NCBI GenBank assembly: GCA_023664305.1
Contig: JAMPFT010000025.1
Coordinates: 1-43,970 of the forward strand
Direction of reading: 5' to 3'
Origin: a bacterium
Lineage (GTDB): Bacteria > Bacillota > Clostridia > Lachnospirales > Lachnospiraceae
DNA: 43,970 nt
The notes beneath the pieces were generated by a model that was not told where the DNA came from, did not search any database, and saw nothing but the letters and a program-made list of their open reading frames with translations. Both the position numbers and the translations under genes were made by a program. Of the stretch, positions 25,259 to 33,885 are shown in pieces (the stretch's first letter is position 1; each line of letters begins with the position of its first letter).

Positions 25259-26668
25259 ATGGAGAGGATAAAAAATTTATTTCGGGCTACGGATATGACG
25301 GTGGGAGCGCCATGGAAGCAGATCATGCTTTTTACGCTGCCGATGCTGGTGGGAAATATTGCCCAGCAGCTTTACAATACGGTGGACAGCATTGTCGTAG
25401 GGCGTTATGTGGGAGATAACGCGTTGGCGGCGGTGGGATCCGCGGGGCCGATTGTCAATCTGCTGCTTGTCTTTTTCATCGGTATTTCCACCGGAGCCGG
25501 GATCATGGTGTCCCAGTATTTCGGAGCGAGAGACAGGGAAAACCTTGCGCTGACCATCGGAAACTGTATCGTGGCCTGCGGCGTGGCATCCCTTTTGATT
25601 ATGGCGGTGGGGTCTTTTGCCAGCGGACCGCTGCTTCGTCTGCTGAACACGCCGGATTCTATCTTTGAATGGTGCCGGTCTTATCTGAACATTATGGTCT
25701 GGGGTATGGCAGGTATGGCCTTTTACAATATTCTGAGCGGTATCCTGCGGGGGCTGGGGGATTCTTTCTCGGCGCTTTTGTATCTTTTAGTGTCTACCGT
25801 TTTGAATATTGTGCTGGATGTCTGGTTTGTGGCAGGATTTCAGATGGGAGTCCCGGGCGTGGCGCTGGCTACGGTGATCGCTCAGGGAATTTCCGCGCTG
25901 CTCTGCCTTTGGAGACTGTTCCGTATGAAAGACCTGTATGAACTGAAGGCAGGGCATTTTAAGCCTCGCGGGGAGAGCATGGGAACGATTGTCCGTCTGG
26001 GCATCCCTTCCGGTATCACGCAGGCAATCTTTTCCATGGCAATGATTGTGGTACAGTCCCTGACCAACAGCTTCGGGGAAATGTTTATCGCCGCCAATGT
26101 GATTGTCATGCGCGTGGACGGTTTTGCCATGATGCCGAACTTTTCCTTCGGCACGGCCATGACCACCTACGCGGGGCAGAACGTGGGCGCAAAACGTTAT
26201 GACCGCGTGACGGAGGGCGCCAGGCAGGGTACGCTGATGGCGGTGGGAACCTCGGCGGTGATCACGGGAATTATCCTGATTTTCGGCAAATATCTGATGG
26301 GGATTTTCACCGAAACGACGGAGCTTGTAGACTTGAGCATGAGCATGATGCGGATTATCGCGCTGGGGTATCTTGCCATGGGTGTGACGCAGTCCCTGTC
26401 CGGCGTGATGCGGGGAGCGGGAGATACCATGACGCCTATGTGGATTTCGATCTTTACGACGATTGTGGTGCGGATACCGGTAGCCTACGGTATCGCTTAT
26501 CTGACCCGTTCGCCGGAGTATCCGATCGGCAGACAGGAATGTATCTTTATCTCGCTGCTCTGCAGCTGGCTTTTGGGCGCGTTTGCCACCGTGATCATGT
26601 ATCGTGTGGGCGGCTGGAAGAAAAAAGCGCTCGGCGGGGCCGCGGCGGGAAATACATATGACGAGTAA
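25259..26668 (+). CDS. MATE family efflux transporter
   Basis: A 469-residue exporter with about 12 membrane segments. The N-terminal LPMLVGNIAQQLYNTVDSIVVGRYVGDNALAAVG is the standard MATE signature, of the NorM/DinF-like clostridial type. GGAGG precedes the ATG. It is transcribed from its own promoter, divergently from the riboswitch-controlled FAD dehydrogenase, and converges with the glycosyltransferase gene. The substrate is unknown. Confidence 0.94.
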   Translation: MERIKNLFRATDMTVGAPWKQIMLFTLPMLVGNIAQQLYNTVDSIVVGRYVGDNALAAVGSAGPIVNLLLVFFIGISTGAGIMVSQYFGARDRENLALTIGNCIVACGVASLLIMAVGSFASGPLLRLLNTPDSIFEWCRSYLNIMVWGMAGMAFYNILSGILRGLGDSFSALLYLLVSTVLNIVLDVWFVAGFQMGVPGVALATVIAQGISALLCLWRLFRMKDLYELKAGHFKPRGESMGTIVRLGIPSGITQAIFSMAMIVVQSLTNSFGEMFIAANVIVMRVDGFAMMPNFSFGTAMTTYAGQNVGAKRYDRVTEGARQGTLMAVGTSAVITGIILIFGKYLMGIFTETTELVDLSMSMMRIIALGYLAMGVTQSLSGVMRGAGDTMTPMWISIFTTIVVRIPVAYGIAYLTRSPEYPIGRQECIFISLLCSWLLGAFATVIMYRVGGWKKKALGGAAAGNTYDE

Positions 26669-26686
26669 ACAGGAAAAGACTCACAA

Positions 26687-27718
26687 TCACTTCTTTTTCC
26701 GTCCGTAACGTATCCTGCGGTATCCGTACAAAAGCTTGTAATAAAGCAGAAAGAAAATCGGACTCTTCACATGCAGGGCGATTAACTTCTTGTTTTCCGG
26801 GTCCGTGAGCTGCTGATAATACGAATTGGCCGCATAATCGGGTGCCTGCACCAGAAGAAAGCTCCGCAGTTCACGCACAAAGGCCAAAGAAGGGCGGCTC
26901 GTGGTTTGAAGATGTGAAAACAGCGTGTTTTTGTACCCCAGCTCTATGATTTTATAGATGATTTCCTCCGGATATTTTTCGAAAAAACCTCTCCGGACGC
27001 ACTCTTCTTTATAAATCTCCATGGCTTTCATGCGGTCTCTGCAGCGGTCAATCGTTACCGTATGAACCGTGGAGTCGATGCTTTGGTAATAAAAATACAG
27101 GGGTTCCGCTATTCGCTCGAACCGGGAAGCGTATAACAGAGGCAATACTCCGATGGCATTATCTTCATAAAACATGGATTCCGGGAAGCGAATATGTTGC
27201 TTTTCAAACAGCTCCCGCCGATAGATCTTGATTACCATGCTACCCGGCTGCAAAAGTAATTTTTTATACTGCGCTTCGCCGAGGACGCCGGTCTGATCCT
27301 CCGTATTATTTCGGATAACCCTGTCCGCCTCCGGATGGATTCTGTCCGTGAGAAGATAGTCGCAGCCTACCACGTCCGCATCGGTTTCCTCCGCTTTTTT
27401 TATAAGCCTGGAAAACATGTTGTCCGCAACCCAGTCATCGCTGTCCACAAAGCCGATCCATTGCCCTGCCGCCCTTTGCAGACCCAGATTTTTCGCTCCT
27501 CCCTGCCGCCGGTTGACCGGGGAAGCGACTGTCACAAAGCGCGCGCCGTATCTGGCGCTGTAGCTCTCCAAAAGCTTCAGAGAATTATCCGTAGATTTGT
27601 CGTCCACAGCGATGATTTCCATATCTTTCACATCCTGCCGGATCAGAGAATCCAGACATCTTTTCAGTTTTCCGTCGGCCATCATATTATATACCGGTAC
27701 AATCACACTCAGCTTCAT
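26687..27718 (-). CDS. Family 2 glycosyltransferase
   Basis: A 343-residue GT-A glycosyltransferase. The N-terminal LSVIVPVYN, the VDDKSTDNS nucleotide-binding motif and DSDDW (residues 92-96, the DxD metal site) are diagnostic. The C-terminal 100 residues (helical, basic, ending in YRRIRYGRKKK) are typical of enzymes that decorate cell-wall or exopolysaccharide. No transmembrane segment is evident. A minus-strand -10 TATAAT at 27758-27763 marks a possible promoter with a poor -35. Donor and acceptor are unknown; glf and acetyltransferase genes downstream in the region suggest surface glycan work. Confidence 0.9.
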   Translation of the reverse strand: MKLSVIVPVYNMMADGKLKRCLDSLIRQDVKDMEIIAVDDKSTDNSLKLLESYSARYGARFVTVASPVNRRQGGAKNLGLQRAAGQWIGFVDSDDWVADNMFSRLIKKAEETDADVVGCDYLLTDRIHPEADRVIRNNTEDQTGVLGEAQYKKLLLQPGSMVIKIYRRELFEKQHIRFPESMFYEDNAIGVLPLLYASRFERIAEPLYFYYQSIDSTVHTVTIDRCRDRMKAMEIYKEECVRRGFFEKYPEEIIYKIIELGYKNTLFSHLQTTSRPSLAFVRELRSFLLVQAPDYAANSYYQQLTDPENKKLIALHVKSPIFFLLYYKLLYGYRRIRYGRKKK

Positions 27719-27863
27719 AGAAGATAATCCTTATCATGGTATGTTTTTTGTAAATTCATTATAACTGATTTCGGGACAAAGTAAAGAGAGGATAACATTT
27801 CCTGAATTAAGTTTACAGAGTTTCGGCGACGTCGCAAATTTTTCTTTTTAAAGGGATTTCGTA

Positions 27864-27892
27864 TTGTGAGCTTAAAGGAAAAATATTATAAT
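27864..27892 (+). promoter_or_regulatory. Strong promoter of the HNH-DGQHR gene
   Basis: TTGTGA (27864-27869) and consensus TATAAT (27887-27892) with a 17-bp spacer. A perfect 10-bp palindrome GCGACGTCGC lies upstream at 27826-27835 and could be an operator. The rest of the 299-nt gap 27719-28017 is AT-rich and holds only a doubtful 22-codon ORF at 27919-27987. Confidence 0.8.
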
Positions 27893-28017
27893 ATGAATAT
27901 CGGACGGTTTGTTTGTATATGGGCAGAGTAACCCCGATTCAAGCGGCCATACGCCGGCGGCAGAAGAAGAAAGGCTGCGCGCCATGATCTGGGGCGGCAG
28001 CAGGAAGGGAGACTGAT

Positions 28018-29625
28018 ATGGGCAACTCAAAGTACCTTGACTCGTTAAACGCGGAAGAAAAAAAGAAGCTGAGCGAAAAGCTGTGGGAGATTCAAAATCA
28101 CAGGTGCTTTATCTGCGAGAGGGAGATTCATCTGGAGGTAAACAGCACGAATATAGATCATATCCGGCCTCTCGCAAACGGCGGTAAGGACGAGCCGGCT
28201 AATTTCGCCATTACGCATGAGCACTGCAATAAGGCCAAACAGGACGCCGATCTGGAGGTGGCAAAGAAGCTTTTCCGCCTGCAGGAGATCATAAAGGATG
28301 CCGAGAGCAAAAAAGAGGTTCCGTCGCTAAAGCACGTTTTAGCCGCGAACGGAGGCTCAAAGTACACATTTCGGTATCAAATCGAAGACGGCCAGCTGGT
28401 CTACTCCTTTGACGACGTCGGAAGCACTGCGGTAAAGCGGACGGAAATCTTTGTTGACACGCTGGCGAATGAAAAGACGGCGTTTATAAACGTGCCGATC
28501 GAATATCTCTACCACGACGAGACGATCAATCCCAGAGGGATTAACAGCTCTATCAGCCTTTTGATTAAGGAATTTCATAAACCGAATCCGCAGCTTCATC
28601 TGAGTCTTGCCCGGATCGACGACGGTAAAATCAAGATTTTCGACGGTCAGCATAAGGCTGTGGCGCAAATTATGCTCGGGGTCAAAAACGTGGCGGTGAG
28701 ACTGTTTCTTTCCCCTGATGTGGACCGGCTGATCGAAACGAATACCATCGCCGGAAGCAAATTAAAGCAGATTGCCTTTGACAAAGCAATCGTCCGCCAG
28801 CTCCATGATACGCTTTATGCGGAACGTCTGAGAAAATATCAGAAGGACCACTTCCTGGACGAAGACAATTTTTCGTTTTCCGAACAGAATCTTGTGGATC
28901 ATTTCAAGGGCGAGAGGGGAAATGTAAAGGTTTATATTGTCAACAGCCAGAAGAACGCCATCACCCGCAATCCGGAGAATAAGCTCCAATCCTACATCAA
29001 TTTTGAGGGAAGAGGGACAACGCTGCCCCTTTCCTACAGCACGTTTGAGAAAACGCTGCTGTCTACCTTTGTAAATGCGAAAACCATTCTTACCAGACCC
29101 ATTAACTATAAGCTGGAGGAAGGCCTGAATCCGCGGATCCTGGAGAAGGAACAGCTTGTTCTGCTCTGTAATATTATCGCCGAGGTACTGCTGATCGATA
29201 AGTTTAACGATGAAATCGGTACGAACAAAATAGAGAATAAGATTGCCACCGGAACGGGCAATTCCATCACGGACGACCATTTAATCGCCTGCCGTCTTTT
29301 CAAAGAAGAAATTATGTACAACTGGATTCAATACATAAAGCTTCTCATAAAAAATCATTTTGCGTTTACCGGCGCCATGTATGACGATGAAAATCTGTTC
29401 CAGCAGAAGCTTCCCGGCCAGATCTGGGAGAATATCAGGACCTTTTTGGAAAATCTGCGTGATCTTCCCGTGTGGAAGGACCGCGGTATGTCTGCGACCA
29501 TATTCGGCGGTAAGAACAATTACGAATTTTGGAAGATTACTTTTTCCACGGGGAAGACGCCTGACGGAACGCCGGTGCTTGCCGCCCCGCTGAATGTGGC
29601 TGAAATGATAAAAAAGAGTAACTAA
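28018..29625 (+). CDS. HNH endonuclease fused to a DGQHR/ParB-like domain
   Basis: A 535-residue protein with two recognisable parts. Residues 25-75 form an HNH nuclease finger: Cys30/Cys33 (CFICE), IDHIRPL (47-52, metal-binding Asp48-His49) and HEHCNKAK (67-74). After a linker, residues about 140-235 contain FDGQHKAVAQIMLGV, the DGQHR-type signature (209-213) related to ParB-like and DndB-like proteins. The C-terminal 280 residues are helical with no motif I recognise. It has its own promoter and no neighbouring modification or toxin gene. Defence by DNA cleavage controlled by the DGQHR module is a plausible inference, not shown. GAAGGGA precedes the ATG. Confidence 0.82.
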   Translation: MGNSKYLDSLNAEEKKKLSEKLWEIQNHRCFICEREIHLEVNSTNIDHIRPLANGGKDEPANFAITHEHCNKAKQDADLEVAKKLFRLQEIIKDAESKKEVPSLKHVLAANGGSKYTFRYQIEDGQLVYSFDDVGSTAVKRTEIFVDTLANEKTAFINVPIEYLYHDETINPRGINSSISLLIKEFHKPNPQLHLSLARIDDGKIKIFDGQHKAVAQIMLGVKNVAVRLFLSPDVDRLIETNTIAGSKLKQIAFDKAIVRQLHDTLYAERLRKYQKDHFLDEDNFSFSEQNLVDHFKGERGNVKVYIVNSQKNAITRNPENKLQSYINFEGRGTTLPLSYSTFEKTLLSTFVNAKTILTRPINYKLEEGLNPRILEKEQLVLLCNIIAEVLLIDKFNDEIGTNKIENKIATGTGNSITDDHLIACRLFKEEIMYNWIQYIKLLIKNHFAFTGAMYDDENLFQQKLPGQIWENIRTFLENLRDLPVWKDRGMSATIFGGKNNYEFWKITFSTGKTPDGTPVLAAPLNVAEMIKKSN

Positions 29626-29684
29626 TATTTTACGCCGTTTTTGCTCATCCTGAAAGGTAAGTCAGACAGGCAGGAGGAGCGACG

Positions 29685-30644
29685 GTGCGGAAAAGAAAAT
29701 TCATATTTGGGCTGCTGTACGGTATCCTTTTTGCTGCCGCGGCCGTCTCTTTATGGACTGAGAACGCGGAGAGAAAGGCACACTTCACGCCCGCATACGA
29801 GAGGAAAGAGCTGGAACCGTTTATGCGCAGGGAGGCTCTTTCCGAGGAAGACTATGCCGTTTTGTTTTTACAGACGGGGCTGAGCAAAAGCGGAATAGAC
29901 GAGCTGTTTGCAGAAGGCAGGCAGGCGGAGCTTTTTTATCTTCAGGAACGCTTTTTTGCTCCGGTGGAATACGAATGCCGTCAGGTAAATGTCTTTTGCC
30001 GCGGAGAACGTCTGCTTGCGCCGACGGAGGAGGAAATCGCAGAACGCTGCAGACAGGGGATTGCAGAGTATTCCGCGGCCGGGAGGAGTACCCGGGGAGA
30101 CACAGACGCGGGAACGAACGGCCTGCGGCAGACCGGAGAGGAGCCGATACCGGAGACCTTCCGTTTTCTTCCCACGGTGCGGACGGGAGATATTCTCGTT
30201 ACGTTCAGCGGACATGTGTTTGGGTGGCGCAGCGGACATGCGGGAATTGTGGTGGACGGCGAGGCGGGACTGGTGCTGGAGGCGGTTTCTGTCGGAAGCG
30301 TTTCCGACATTTGTTCGATAGATTCCTGGAAGGAATACCCCTGTTTTGTACTTTTGCGCCTGAAGGACTGCACGGAGGAGGAAGCGGCGGACATTGCAGC
30401 CTACGCCGCCGAGAACCTGACGGATGTGCCCTACGACCTGCTTCGGCTGACTGATCCCGTGGCGGGAACGCCGGACGTCCTTTCCGGCACCCAGTGCGCG
30501 CATCTGGTCTGGTCGGCTTTTGCCCGGTTCGGTTATGATCTGGACGGCGACGGCGGCAGGATCGTCACGCCGAACGACCTTTACGAAAGCGAGCTTCTGG
30601 AGGTGATTCAGGTGTATGGAATCAGTCCCTTAAGGAATGATTAA
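29685..30644 (+). CDS. Membrane-anchored NlpC/P60-like (YiiX-type) cysteine hydrolase
   Basis: A 319-residue protein starting with GTG, set by AGGAGGAG upstream. Residues 5-23 are a signal-anchor, so the rest is extracytoplasmic. Residues 30-130 are helical and unrecognised. From about 165 on it has the permuted papain-like motifs of the YiiX/YebB group: GDILVTF (168-174), GHAGIVV with His185, and Cys271 in TQCAHLVWSAF. The order His before Cys fits the circularly permuted fold. Likely substrates are peptidoglycan peptides or lipid-linked amides. It follows the HNH gene by 59 nt with no terminator seen, so the two may be co-transcribed. Confidence 0.8.
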   Translation: MRKRKFIFGLLYGILFAAAAVSLWTENAERKAHFTPAYERKELEPFMRREALSEEDYAVLFLQTGLSKSGIDELFAEGRQAELFYLQERFFAPVEYECRQVNVFCRGERLLAPTEEEIAERCRQGIAEYSAAGRSTRGDTDAGTNGLRQTGEEPIPETFRFLPTVRTGDILVTFSGHVFGWRSGHAGIVVDGEAGLVLEAVSVGSVSDICSIDSWKEYPCFVLLRLKDCTEEEAADIAAYAAENLTDVPYDLLRLTDPVAGTPDVLSGTQCAHLVWSAFARFGYDLDGDGGRIVTPNDLYESELLEVIQVYGISPLRND

Positions 30645-30691
30645 GATGTAAGATGCAACTATTAAATCTCTCTTAATTTTTGGAATTTTCC

Positions 30692-30720
30692 TTGAAAAAG
30701 CATAAGGTAAATCGTATATT
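30692..30720 (+). promoter_or_regulatory. Promoter of the HTH regulator-glf operon
   Basis: TTGAAA (30692-30697) and TATATT (30715-30720), spacer 17 bp, about 28 nt before the ribosome binding site. Confidence 0.8.
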
Positions 30721-30754
30721 AACCATATTGAATGTCATGCGGAGGGATAGGAAA

Positions 30755-31105
30755 ATGACAAAAGCAGAGATATTGAAAAAGGAAATTTTGCGGCAGTATC
30801 GCAGTGTGCGGCAGTTTGCCATGGAGATGAATATTCCTTACAGTACCCTGGTGACGGCGCTGGAGCGGGGGATTGAAGGCATGGCATACGGAACCGTGAT
30901 CAGGATGTGCGATAAGCTGAGCCTGAATCCGGTGGATTTCTCTTCTTTGGAGAGGGATGCGTCTATCGGCGCGCAGCTTCTGGAAAATAGAGTGATGCAG
31001 AATTATGTTAAGCTGAACCAGCAGGGCAGAGATAAGATACTTGAACTGATGGATGATTTTGCCCAGCTCGAAAAGTACAGGGCGAAGGGGAAGAAGAGCA
31101 AATGA
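30755..31105 (+). CDS. XRE-type helix-turn-helix regulator
   Basis: A 116-residue DNA-binding protein. Residues 1-70 form the HTH (ILRQYRSVRQFAMEMNIPYSTLVTALERG, with recognition helix PYSTLVTALERG), and the rest is a charged helical tail (LNQQGRDKILELMDDFAQLEKY), a layout common in Lachnospiraceae regulators. The ATG at 30755 has GGAGGG upstream. Its stop overlaps the glf start as ATGA, so it is translationally coupled to UDP-galactopyranose mutase. It may regulate its own operon or surface glycan genes. Confidence 0.85.
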   Translation: MTKAEILKKEILRQYRSVRQFAMEMNIPYSTLVTALERGIEGMAYGTVIRMCDKLSLNPVDFSSLERDASIGAQLLENRVMQNYVKLNQQGRDKILELMDDFAQLEKYRAKGKKSK

Positions 31106-32292
31106 GATATGATTACCTGATCGTCGGGGCAGGACTGTTTGGAGCGGTGTTTGCGCATCAGGTCAGTGCGGCGGGGAAAAAGTGTCTCTGCATTGACAAA
31201 AGAGAGCATCTTGCCGGAAATATTTATACGGAAGAAAAGAAAGGCATTCAGGTGCATAAGTACGGAGCGCATATCTTCCATACCTCGGACAAAGCGGTGT
31301 GGGAATATGTGAACCGGTTCGCGGAATTTAATCATTTCGTGAATGCACCGGTGGCGGTCTACGGCGGGGAACTGTTCAATCTTCCCTTTAATATGAATAC
31401 TTTTTATAAAATGTGGGGAGTCAAAACGCCGGCGGAGGCGAAGGCGGTCATAGAACGGCAGCGGAAAGAGGCTGGGAAAAGCCGGATTGGAACGGCGGAT
31501 TCGGACAGCTCCGGGAAGACGGAGCCGTCGAATCTTGAGGAACAGGCTTTGTCCCTGGTGGGCAGGGATGTCTATGAAAAGCTGGTAAAGGGGTACACCG
31601 AAAAGCAGTGGGGCAGAAGCTGCTCGGAGCTGCCCGCGTTTATTATCCGGAGACTGCCGGTGCGGTTTACCTATGACAATAATTATTTTACCGACAGGTA
31701 TCAGGGGATTCCCGTAGGGGGCTACACGCAGATTGTGGAGAAGCTGCTGGAGGGGATTCCTGTAAGGCTTGGCGTATCCTACAGGGACTTTGCGGCGGAG
31801 AAGAACGCAGGCCCGGAGAAGGATTACGCGGTCAGGTCACATGACGGCGATGTGTTCGACAAGGTTTTGTACACGGGCATGATCGACGAGTATTTTGATT
31901 ATTGCTTTGGGGAGCTGCAGTACCGGTCGCTTTCCTTTGAGGAGGAGGTGCTGGAGGGCTGTGAGAACTATCAGGGAAACGCTGTGGTGAACTATACGGA
32001 GCGGGAAGTGCCGTATACCCGGATCATAGAACACAAGCATTTTGAGTTTGGCAGTCAGCCGGACACGGTGATTACCAGGGAGTATCCGGCCCCGTGGAAA
32101 AGAGGAGACGAGCCCTATTATCCCATCAACGACGGGCGCAACACCCAGCTGTATCAAAGATATGCGTCTCTTGCGGCGCAGCAGAGAAGAGTGCTGTTCG
32201 GCGGCAGACTGGGTCAGTATAAATATTACGATATGGATAAGGTGATCGCGGAGGCGCTGAAGATGGCTGAGGACGAGCTGAAGCGTGAATGA
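31102..32292 (+). CDS. glf: UDP-galactopyranose mutase
   Basis: A 396-residue flavoenzyme that converts UDP-galactopyranose to UDP-galactofuranose for galactofuran-containing surface polysaccharides. The FAD motif VGAGLFGAVFA is at residues 8-18, followed by REHLAGNIYTE and KYGAHIFHT. KGYTEKQWG and the C-terminal GGRLGQYKYYDMDKVI are family hallmarks. A Ser/Gly-rich insertion near residues 130-145 is unusual but in frame. It overlaps the HTH gene by 4 nt and ends at a clear terminator. Confidence 0.96.
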   Translation: MRYDYLIVGAGLFGAVFAHQVSAAGKKCLCIDKREHLAGNIYTEEKKGIQVHKYGAHIFHTSDKAVWEYVNRFAEFNHFVNAPVAVYGGELFNLPFNMNTFYKMWGVKTPAEAKAVIERQRKEAGKSRIGTADSDSSGKTEPSNLEEQALSLVGRDVYEKLVKGYTEKQWGRSCSELPAFIIRRLPVRFTYDNNYFTDRYQGIPVGGYTQIVEKLLEGIPVRLGVSYRDFAAEKNAGPEKDYAVRSHDGDVFDKVLYTGMIDEYFDYCFGELQYRSLSFEEEVLEGCENYQGNAVVNYTEREVPYTRIIEHKHFEFGSQPDTVITREYPAPWKRGDEPYYPINDGRNTQLYQRYASLAAQQRRVLFGGRLGQYKYYDMDKVIAEALKMAEDELKRE

Positions 32293-32311
32293 GCCGCCAA
32301 AAGACGAATAA

Positions 32312-32350
32312 AAAAGAGCTTTCCTGCCGGTCGGGCAGAAAAGCTCTTTT
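32312..32350 (+). terminator. Intrinsic terminator after glf
   Basis: AAAAGAGCTTT (from 32312) pairs with AAAGCTCTTTT (to 32350), with an inner CTGCC/GGCAG stem. The A-rich/T-rich flanks make it bidirectional in principle. Confidence 0.88.
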
Positions 32351-32432
32351 GTTGACGTAAGGGCAGTTTGCGAAGCATGCTGTCCGCTGCTTAATCTCGC
32401 AGGAAATTATGACGCTCGATTTTGTCCCGGGT

Positions 32433-33728
32433 TTAACAGTAGCTGTTGAACATCATTCCGCTGTAGGCGCTGGTGATGTAGGGACTGATATAGTTATGTC
32501 CCGGATTCTTGTACGCGACGATTGTCTTCTGCACATAGCTCATGGGGTTCAGCGATATCTGGTCGCTTTTGTGGATCAGGGTCCCGGACAGATTTTTCAG
32601 GCTGCCGAAGGTTTCCGTAATGTTTTCGGACTGCGCCGCCGTCCGCCGCAGCAGGTCCTGATCAAGGTTCAGGGAGCCGTCCTCTGTCAGGGTGACGCCC
32701 ATGGGCTCCAGGGAACTGCTGTATATGCCTGCGATTCCCCTTAACTCGTTGACGAGCTGCTTGCTCTTTGTCTGCGTGGAGATATAGGAGGAAGCTGCCT
32801 TTAAAAATTCGTTATATCCGCCGATCAGGTGCGTGACATTGTCGGCCAGAGTCTCCACATCGGTTTTTAAGCCGATCCGTACAGGCTTTTCTTCCTCGGT
32901 GATTCCCTTCAGCTGAACCGCGAAACGTTTATCGATCTCGATGCGGTTGGAGGGAGCGACATATTCCTCGCCGTCCACCGAATAGCTGGCGTTGGAGGCG
33001 GCGCGGCTGATATAATCCAATCCGAAATATTCCACGGTGCCGGATCTTTTGCTGGTTCTGTCGTCGCTGATGTGGAACAGACGGGTTTTATTCTGGCTCA
33101 GTCCGGTGGCCTCGGAGGTCAGGCGCAGTGAAGTCCTGTCCTCGGACTCCGCCAGCTCCGCCCTGATACCGATGGACGAATTATTGATCAGGCGCATCAG
33201 CCTCTCCTGTACATCCCGGTTTGTTTCCGCCTCGCCGACCGTAAACTGAAACTCATAGTTCATATCGTTGACGCTTACATCGAAGGAGTAAGTGTCCGGC
33301 GCGAGCGCTACCTTTCCGGCCGGAAGAAATATCCCGAGATTTTCCTGAGGGGAGGCCAGAGAATGAATCTCAAGCTCCACGGCGGGGATATCGTTCCCGG
33401 AGTCGCGGGGGCCGATGTAGGAAGCCGTAGCCAGATCTTCATCGGAAGTATAGACGCTCTTCTTATTAAAAAGTACATTTCCGTCCAGGCCGCCGAGCTG
33501 GGCGATGGTATTGCGCAGCTCCCGAGCGCCTTCCTTGATGTTCACGGCGTACTTCTGTGTCTCGCGGTTCGTGGTAGGAAGATACCAGGGCGCGTCTTTG
33601 TTCATCTTGACAATGGAATTGTATACACTGCGAAGCTCGCTTCTCTTGTGTGTGTCAAACTGTGTAAGAGGTTTCGGTGTGTACGCAGTAAGATAGTTAT
33701 TATATGCCGTATTGAGAACCGAACTCAT
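32433..33728 (-). CDS. FliD-like flagellar hook-associated/capping protein
   Basis: A 431-residue protein with FliD (HAP2) architecture. Residues about 140-205 (SFDVSVNDMNYEFQF... to SLRLTSEATG) match the flagellin hook IN motif. About 240-310 (ASYSVDGEEYVAPSN... to IGGYNEFL) and 335-385 (MGVTLTEDGSLNLDQDLL) match FliD_C. The N-terminal 120 residues are divergent. The ATG at 33728 follows AGGAGG; a GTG at 33734 is too close. No other flagellar gene occurs in the window. It could be a distant capping protein or a surface protein that borrowed the fold. Confidence 0.75.
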   Translation of the reverse strand: MSSVLNTAYNNYLTAYTPKPLTQFDTHKRSELRSVYNSIVKMNKDAPWYLPTTNRETQKYAVNIKEGARELRNTIAQLGGLDGNVLFNKKSVYTSDEDLATASYIGPRDSGNDIPAVELEIHSLASPQENLGIFLPAGKVALAPDTYSFDVSVNDMNYEFQFTVGEAETNRDVQERLMRLINNSSIGIRAELAESEDRTSLRLTSEATGLSQNKTRLFHISDDRTSKRSGTVEYFGLDYISRAASNASYSVDGEEYVAPSNRIEIDKRFAVQLKGITEEEKPVRIGLKTDVETLADNVTHLIGGYNEFLKAASSYISTQTKSKQLVNELRGIAGIYSSSLEPMGVTLTEDGSLNLDQDLLRRTAAQSENITETFGSLKNLSGTLIHKSDQISLNPMSYVQKTIVAYKNPGHNYISPYITSAYSGMMFNSYC

Positions 33729-33846
33729 TGTCACGCCTCCTTTCTTCCGTGAAATGTAAAAAATGTGACAATATGAGACAGCGTGCGCTGAAAATCCGTT
33801 TTCGGCGCGGGATGCCTTTGGCCTGACACCCCATTTTTACACCTAC

Positions 33847-33875
33847 ATTGTAGCACATTGAGCGGAAGGAAACAA
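33847..33875 (-). promoter_or_regulatory. Promoter of the FliD-like gene
   Basis: Minus-strand -35 TTGTTT (33870-33875) and extended -10 TGCTACAAT (hexamer 33847-33852), 17-bp spacer. It looks like a housekeeping promoter; I see no flagellar sigma-28 motif. Confidence 0.65.
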
Positions 33876-33885
33876 GATGCTTCCT

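Noticed and set aside
25024-25326. N-terminal extension of the FAD dehydrogenase
   Set aside because: It would translate the riboswitch and promoter and ends at a good ribosome binding site before the ATG at 25023.
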